Shown here: positions 6,821-10,060 of the stretch, piece after piece | Layout of the letters: each line of letters begins with the position of its first letter | How positions within the stretch are numbered: position 1 is the stretch's first letter | Assembly (NCBI GenBank): GCA_035651635.1 | Contig: DASRFK010000136.1 | Span: 1 to 10,060, forward strand | Length of the DNA stretch: 10,060 bases | Source of the DNA: JANXQE01 sp035651635 | Lineage (GTDB): Bacteria > Verrucomicrobiota > Verrucomicrobiia > Limisphaerales > UBA8199 | Direction: 5' to 3' | The notes under the pieces: generated by a model | Told to the model about the DNA's origin: nothing | Seen by the model: only the letters and a program-made list of their open reading frames with translations | Databases searched by the model: none | Position numbers and translations under genes: made by a program

Positions 6821-6907
6821 CCCGCCAAGTGCAGCGAGCCCGGCGATAGCACGTCGAGGTCATGCTGGAGTTCATTTTCGCCGGGTCGCTGACCGGCACT
6901 GTTAAAC
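6815..6907 (+). repeat. attC: attC4 cassette recombination site
   Basis: R'' GCATAAC (6815-6821) and R' GTTAAAC (6901-6907), 93 bp. The stem has bulged G6831, six paired bases CAGCGA, bulged G6838, then CCCGGCG. R'' differs at two positions from the complement of the core that starts this cassette (GTTGGGC, 6429), unlike most neighbours. Confidence 0.9.
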
Positions 6908-6909
6908 AC

Positions 6910-7278
6910 GTGCGTGCTCCTCGAAATTTCAAGTGCGTGGTGTCTTGGATGTGCGCGTTGGTAGCAGCACTCGTGCTCATCTACTTCCTCAGCGCGCCGC
7001 CGATAATCGTGCGCATTGTTGAAACCCACAATCGCTTCGACCCTGGCGCGCCAGAGCTACTCTTTTACACTCCGGTTTTAGGGCTCATCGAGACTGACTT
7101 TGGTGGGCCGGTGCTCTGGTATTTCAATCGTGTGTGGCATACGGGCATGGAGTTTGATGAAGGGGAGTATGGTCCGCCTTATGCAATCGCTACCTATGTC
7201 TTGATTGGTGCAGGGCTGCTTTATTGTATAGGCCGTCCTTTTTACCGAACGTATCGACTTCGCCTCCATAATGCTTAA
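6910..7278 (+). CDS. Cassette 5: two-helix membrane protein of unknown function
   Basis: The open frame begins at 6862 inside attC4, but the cassette itself starts at 6902, so I choose GTG at 6910; GTG 6937/6940 and ATG 6949 are alternatives. The product (122 residues from 6910) has a membrane helix at about 13-31 (WMCALVAALVLIYFLS), a loop with RFDPGAPELLFYTPV and LIETDFGGPVLWYFNRVW, and a second helix near 95-111 (ATYVLIGAGLLYCIG) followed by a basic tail, RPFYRTYRLR. This suggests an inner-membrane protein with both termini on the same side. I know no function. The stop overlaps R'' of attC5. Confidence 0.7.
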   Translation: MRAPRNFKCVVSWMCALVAALVLIYFLSAPPIIVRIVETHNRFDPGAPELLFYTPVLGLIETDFGGPVLWYFNRVWHTGMEFDEGEYGPPYAIATYVLIGAGLLYCIGRPFYRTYRLRLHNA

Positions 7279-7368
7279 CTTTTCCCTGGAGCGAATGGCG
7301 GCGGACGGTGCCTGTTGGGAACTTCGGGCTTCAGGTGTCCGCCGCCATCGCTCAGGTCACCGTTCGGT
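7273..7368 (+). repeat. attC: attC5 cassette recombination site
   Basis: R'' GCTTAAC (7273-7279) and R' GTTCGGT (7362-7368), 96 bp. The arms pair as CCT, a bulged G (7288 or 7289), GAGCGA, bulged A7295, then a long perfect run ATGGCGGCGGAC. R'' has one transition relative to the complement of this cassette's 5' core GTTAAAC. R' again has C at the first purine position. Confidence 0.92.
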
Positions 7369-7383
7369 CGTTCACCCCAGTCG

Positions 7384-7830
7384 ATGAGGAAAGTAGCAGC
7401 TACAATCCTGCTGGTTCCGTTTGCGTTGGCGACAGGAGGCGTTTGGGGTGTTGCAGCAGACAGGATTACGCGCGGCAAAGAACCTTGGTTTACCACATGC
7501 ATGTTGTGTGGCCTTGCTATCACCATTGCAGCCATGTCGTGGCTGTGTGGTTGCTCCCCGCCGGTTGCTGCGTGGACGCTTGTGGGGACCGGGATGGCGT
7601 TCATGGCTTTGCGCTGCCTTTTTGGCAAGGGTAGCGCCATGGAAATGTTCGTAGGTCCGCACCTGGTTGCCGTCATGTTGTTGTTGCTCTGGCCTCCTTT
7701 GCAGAGAGCACTGGGGAAACACAAAGACCCCGGACCGAACCAATCCGCCGCAGCGAACTCCGCGGTTGCGCCGGTTCTGCAAATCGTTGGTCAGTGGCGC
7801 GGAGTCGCTGGCCGGAACCGTTGGCCATGA
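7384..7830 (+). CDS. Cassette 6: multi-pass membrane protein reading through attC6
   Basis: ATG at 7384 lies 21 bp inside the cassette. The 148-residue product has four hydrophobic stretches, about 4-24 (signal anchor), 40-58, 64-84 and 89-107, and is Cys-rich in the middle (SWLCGCSPP). I do not recognise a family. The frame does not stop before attC6: residues from about 116 on (GPNQSAAANSAV...) are translated attC, and the TGA at 7828-7830 lies beyond the crossover, in the next cassette. The genuine protein may therefore be only about 115 residues plus a recombination-site tail that depends on the next cassette. Its stop overlaps the next start as ATGA. Confidence 0.7.
   Translation: MRKVAATILLVPFALATGGVWGVAADRITRGKEPWFTTCMLCGLAITIAAMSWLCGCSPPVAAWTLVGTGMAFMALRCLFGKGSAMEMFVGPHLVAVMLLLLWPPLQRALGKHKDPGPNQSAAANSAVAPVLQIVGQWRGVAGRNRWP
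7734..7826 (+). repeat. attC: attC6 cassette recombination site
   Basis: R'' ACCGAAC (7734-7740) and R' GTTGGCC (7820-7826), 93 bp. The stem has TCCG, bulged G7750, CAGCGA, bulged A7757 and CTCCGCG. R'' is the exact complement of the core GTTCGGT that opens cassette 6. Confidence 0.93.
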
Positions 7831-8141
7831 ATACCAATCGCCCAGTGAATCTCGTTTACATCCCAAGGATGTGGCCGGCGGTCCTTGCTTCGAGTTTTGT
7901 CGCACTGCTGTTTTCGCTGGTGGCGGGATGGCTCGGCCATTTGGTTTTCTTTTTAATTATCTCGGCAGTCGCGATCTGCGTAGGCCTCTTGGCTTTTGTG
8001 CTCGCAGTTCGTCGGCGGGTCGGCCTTATTCCCTTAGCCCTGCCTTCGACTGATCTCCGTTGGATGCTGTTTAGACTCAGTTTGGGCCTCTGCTGGGGCA
8101 CCGGGTTGTTTTGGTTTTTTCTGAGGCTATGGCGAGGATAA
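7827..8141 (+). CDS. Cassette 7: three-helix membrane protein of unknown function
   Basis: ATG at 7827 is immediately after the cassette core (6 bp from the crossover) and overlaps the upstream stop. The 104-residue product is strongly hydrophobic: helices at about 15-34 (WPAVLASSFVALLFSLVAGW) and 37-59, a basic loop (AVRRRVG), and a third near 80-101 (LSLGLCWGTGLFWFFLRLW). It is probably an inner-membrane protein. No family is recognised. The longer frame from 7794 would start inside attC6 and is rejected. Overlapping ATGA with cassette 6 could allow translational coupling, but this pairing would be accidental because the two genes sit in separate cassettes. Confidence 0.75.
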   Translation: MNTNRPVNLVYIPRMWPAVLASSFVALLFSLVAGWLGHLVFFLIISAVAICVGLLAFVLAVRRRVGLIPLALPSTDLRWMLFRLSLGLCWGTGLFWFFLRLWRG

Positions 8142-8142
8142 T

Positions 8143-8177
8143 GGCCAACCAATCGTGGCAGCCCCTCCTATGAGGGG
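8143..8177 (+). repeat. attC: attC7 remnant: left arm and adjacent hairpin
   Basis: R'' GGCCAAC (8143-8149) is the exact complement of the core GTTGGCC that opens cassette 7, and the L'' arm follows with G8158 at the expected bulge position. No matching L'/R' exists at the normal distance of about 90 bp. Instead a perfect hairpin CCCCTC-CTAT-GAGGGG (8162-8177) follows, then decayed transposase sequence. Either the right half was lost when the insertion sequence arrived, or the site collapsed to a short degenerate form ending near 8193. Confidence 0.65.
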
Positions 8178-8179
8178 TG

Positions 8180-9064
8180 TCAAATGGTGTAGATCGATTT
8201 TTCTTTTTGTCGGGTTTGAAGGGCATCACCGCGCGTAGCGCAGCGGCAGCGGAGCGAAGTCGCGCGCGATAGGAGCTTGTGCCGGCTATGACCGAAACGT
8301 TGTCCCAGGCCCGAGCTGTGCTCGCTGGGACAGCAACCGACGTAGCTGCCGATTTCTTTGCGGTTGCCAAAGCGAAAGGGGTCACAAACTTCCGCGTCGA
8401 ATCGGGCCAGAGTCAGTTGCCCTAGGCCGACGGGCAGTTTCTCGCCCTCAAGGCGGGCTTCCAATTCAACGGTCAGGTTTACCAATTGTTTTTGACAGAA
8501 GAGAATCTGTTCACGCAATGGTTCCAGAAAGCGGTGGACCAGCTCACTGAGATGAGGTGCGATTTTTTTCCAGTTGCGCGGTCCCCACCAGTTGACCCGC
8601 AGAGTCTTATGTTCGTGTTCCAGACGAAGGGCCCGGGCGTGATTGTCCAGGCGTCGAAGTTCAGCTTTCCAGAAATCCCGTTGGCGAGGGACTTCGCGGC
8701 GCTGCTGTTCCTGGACGGTGGGCACTCGGATGAGAGGAAGTTCATTCTTTTGACCCTGGAGGTAACGGCTCAGCCGGGTGCACAGGGCTCTAGCATCCAG
8801 ACCGTCGTTTTTGCGACGCCTTTGCGGGTCCAGCAATACCGGGCCAATAACCAGATTGTGGGCGCCGGCGGCTATGAGTTGATAGTGCAATGTGTAGCCG
8901 AAGCCGCATGCTTCATAGACCGTCCAGACGACGTGGCCTTCGGCGACACGCTGGCGCACCCAATCCAGGAGCTGTTCGATCGAGAACGCGGCCGCTGGCT
9001 TGATGGCGGCATGGTCGAATTGGATGGCAACGGTGACTTTATGCAGGTCCACATCCAGGCCCAT
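8180..9064 (-). pseudogene. IS110-family transposase, C-terminally broken
   Basis: An RNA-guided DEDD transposase of the IS110 type. The N-terminal domain is good: MGLDVDLHK (Asp4), VYEACGFGY (Glu51) and RRKNDGLDARAL (Asp87 and Asp90) supply the acidic residues. The Transposase_20-like part begins at about 210, and PSEHSSG (246-252) is where the catalytic serine is expected. After QRFG (255-258) the similarity stops; the +1 frame then reads RLRSAAAALRAVMPFKPDKK, which resembles the family's conserved RLR...F-P-DYK region, so I infer a frameshift. About 70 or more C-terminal residues are missing. Upstream of the ATG the frame reads IPSPGKSVIK as in relatives, but it closes at a TAA near 9133, while another frame opens at ATG 9273. 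A second frameshift near the N-terminus is possible. Probably inactive. Confidence 0.8.
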
Positions 9065-9273
9065 TTTGATAACCGACTTGCCTGGAGACGGGATCGGCCT
9101 CTTGCTTGGGTGGAGGGATTGGCCTTGTGCTCTGAGAGTTTAGCAGAGACAAGTGGATCGGGAGCAACGGCATCAACCCCGGCGTTATTGGGCGGAGTGG
9201 ATTTCGGTGTGGAATCTTTGAGGATGTAGATTCTGGAATTGCTTCGCGTGGCAGTATTTGATGAGCTGATCAT
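8180..9273 (-). mobile_element. Decayed IS110-family insertion sequence
   Basis: Minus-strand IS110-type transposase sequence occupies most of the space between attC7 and attC8. Exact ends are not visible: there are no clear terminal inverted repeats, as is usual for IS110. The left limit is placed at the transposase stop and the right limit at an upstream ATG (9273); the element may reach to about 9334. The non-coding stretch upstream of the transposase (9065-9334) is where IS110 elements encode their bridge RNA. Inverted repeat GGCAACG/CGTTGCC (9309-9315, 9332-9338) lies there and overlaps attC8 R''. Confidence 0.7.
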
Positions 9274-9334
9274 GTTATGAGTGGGGTTGAGTGTTGTTTT
9301 TTGTCACGGGCAACGTGCGCCTGGTCTGCTCCGT

Positions 9335-9425
9335 TGCCAACCCCATCATGGCATCTGACTCCGGGATTCCGCCTGAGTCCTTTTCCTTCGCCGTTGGCCC
9401 GGAGCGGTTGCACTTTGCGTTAGCA
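9335..9425 (+). repeat. attC: attC8 cassette recombination site
   Basis: R'' TGCCAAC (9335-9341) and R' GTTAGCA (9419-9425), 91 bp. The decisive pairing is CTCCGGG (9359-9365) with CCCGGAG (9398-9404). Before it lie A9358 as a bulge, six weaker positions (CATCTG with two mismatches) and a bulged G near 9351. A second GTT at 9393 (GTTGGCC) does not pair with the left arm and was not chosen. Confidence 0.85.
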
Positions 9426-9435
9426 AAAAGATCCA

Positions 9436-9996
9436 ATGCGATGGTTTAAGCTCAAACTGATTTTTCCCACGTTACTTGGTCTGCCTATTCTGGCTGTTTC
9501 ATGCGGTCACGATTACGACCAACTGGTTAAGAACGTGGAACGATCTTCCCCGGAGCAGTGGCACAAGTGGGCTGAGCAGCTCATCGCCAGCTCGAAGACG
9601 AACGCAACAGCCGTGTTGATTTCACAGTGGCCACCGTTCGTCCGCGACGTGACTAAGGGCATCTATGGTGGTTGGGAGCTTTATGTGCAGACAAACGTGT
9701 CCGTTGGTGAGCCTTACGTCATGCTGGTCAGTCCAGGGGGCTTCCAGGGGATAGGAGTTGATTTCGGGTCGCCTTCGTTTGTTGAGGCGAGCCCGTCAGG
9801 CCGGGAATACAACGTCACCCGAATACTCCGGGAATCTATGTGCGTCGGAGCTCGTAATTCTTTTGCTAACAATTCCATGCTGCGAACTGGCACCCGCCTT
9901 GGGCTTTGCCGAACGTTGGATTTTGGTCACTGGCTTAGTCCGGTTCCCGGCGCGGAGTTCCAGGTGCCAGTCGCAGATTTCGGTCGTTCGGCGTAG
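9436..9996 (+). CDS. Cassette 9: probable lipoprotein or secreted protein, likely frameshifted at the end
   Basis: ATG at 9436 lies 16 bp inside the cassette. The product opens with a basic start MRWFKLK, a hydrophobic core and AVSCG (Cys23), a possible but non-ideal lipobox (Ala at -3). A helix follows (YDQLVKNVERSSPEQWHKWA), then a beta-rich part with GGWELYVQTN and VMLVSPGGFQGIGVDFGS. I do not recognise the family. From about residue 130 the frame deteriorates and runs through attC9 to 9996. In the -1 frame, PGIYVRRSS ends at TAA 9855-9857, seven bases before R'', where a cassette gene would normally stop. I infer a frameshift near 9825, so the real protein is probably about 140 residues. 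Confidence 0.7.
   Translation: MRWFKLKLIFPTLLGLPILAVSCGHDYDQLVKNVERSSPEQWHKWAEQLIASSKTNATAVLISQWPPFVRDVTKGIYGGWELYVQTNVSVGEPYVMLVSPGGFQGIGVDFGSPSFVEASPSGREYNVTRILRESMCVGARNSFANNSMLRTGTRLGLCRTLDFGHWLSPVPGAEFQVPVADFGRSA
9864..9992 (+). repeat. attC: attC9 cassette recombination site (long)
   Basis: R'' TGCTAAC (9864-9870) and R' GTTCGGC (9986-9992). Pairing: bulged G9879, CTGCGA, bulged A9886, then CTGGCACC. R'' is the exact complement of the core GTTAGCA that opens cassette 9. At 129 bp it is 33-38 bp longer than its neighbours because of a longer central loop. Confidence 0.92.
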
Positions 9997-10005
9997 TCAA
10001 AGCCT

Positions 10006-10060
10006 ATGGCCAGTCCCACGAAAATCAGTCGCAAGGAATTCGAGAAATTTGACGGTGTTC
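10006..10060 (+). CDS. Cassette 10: start of an unidentified gene (partial)
   Basis: ATG at 10006 lies 19 bp inside the next cassette (5' end at 9987), and 18 codons are open to the window edge, reading MASPTKISRKEFEKFDGV. The start looks cytoplasmic, with no hydrophobic signal. Too little is visible to name it. The position relative to attC9 is typical of a cassette gene. Confidence 0.55.
   Translation, partial: MASPTKISRKEFEKFDGV

Larger units (their letters stand above)
3263..10060. mobile_element. Chromosomal-type integron: intI, attI and at least nine gene cassettes
   Basis: The minus-strand integrase is followed, in divergent orientation, by a plus-strand array of short genes, each ending in an imperfect palindrome with a terminal core GTTNNNN. 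Crossover points inferred from the cores (G|TT) are 4846, 5271, 6047, 6429, 6901, 7362, 7820, (one lost), 9419 and 9986. Complete cassettes are therefore about 380-780 bp, and the array continues past the right edge. The attC sites differ in sequence but share architecture. The right boundary is not in the window. Confidence 0.92.

Noticed and set aside
8162..8177. CCCCTC/GAGGGG hairpin as a transcription terminator
   Set aside because: No T-tract follows directly on the plus strand (the T-rich stretch starts some 30 bp later), and it abuts the broken attC7, so a recombination-site origin is as likely.
8486..9229. 247-residue plus-strand open frame between attC7 and attC8, a possible cassette gene
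   Set aside because: It is antisense to the IS110 transposase, whose DEDD motifs are clear; it shows no recognisable protein features.
9393..9399. GTTGGCC as the R' core of attC7 or attC8
   Set aside because: The sequence before it does not pair with either available left arm, whereas GTTAGCA at 9419 gives a 7-bp perfect inner stem, the common 91-bp length and an exact match to attC9 R''.
4846..9992. CRISPR-like or tandem repeat array
   Set aside because: The recurring elements are imperfect palindromes of differing sequence spaced 380-780 bp apart with genes between them, which is an integron pattern.

Overview
The window carries a chromosomal-type integron. A 457-residue integron integrase (IntI) gene lies on the minus strand at 3263-4636. 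It diverges from an array of at least nine gene cassettes that fills the plus strand from about 4847 to the right edge. The gene identities suggest an environmental Verrucomicrobiota-like bacterium of moderate GC. The clues are a thioredoxin/DUF3857/transglutaminase-like secreted protein, a long IntI, an IS110-type transposase resembling copies I remember from that phylum, and a lipoprotein whose attC-encoded tail reads NQRLQATPR. This taxonomic call comes from memory of similar proteins and was not searched.

Left of the integron, both genes are on the minus strand. At 1-1442 is the first part of a secreted thioredoxin-fold protein with a transglutaminase-like domain, and it runs off the window. 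At 1856-2782 is an unrecognised protein of about 308 residues. Positions 1443-1855 and 2783-3262 have no convincing gene.

The integron platform at 4637-4862 holds a predicted integrase promoter, an overlapping dyad with a consensus -35 box facing the cassettes, a cluster of GTTAG/CTAAC motifs, a 13-bp-arm near-perfect palindrome and the first crossover core GTTGGGT (4846-4852). The array then alternates short genes with attC sites. I found eight complete attC sites by pairing R''/L'' with L'/R' by eye: 5187-5277, 5962-6053, 6343-6435, 6815-6907, 7273-7368, 7734-7826, 9335-9425 and 9864-9992. A ninth, after the gene at 7827-8141, survives mainly as its left arm. Cassette products are small and mostly unknown: a lipoprotein, a two-CxxC protein, four apparent membrane proteins (one broken) and a probable lipoprotein.

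Two internal checks support these boundaries. First, the R'' of most attC sites is the exact reverse complement of the 7-bp core at the 5' end of the same cassette, as expected if each cassette once existed as a circle. Second, all eight complete sites show the same bulge pattern, two unpaired L'' bases six positions apart. The exceptions are informative: cassette 4 mismatches and also carries a broken gene, suggesting a fusion of two cassettes, while the disrupted attC7 abuts a decayed IS110-type transposase. Other oddities are an amber codon at codon 3 of cassette 3, an open reading frame that runs across the cassette 6/7 crossover, and a likely frameshift in cassette 9.
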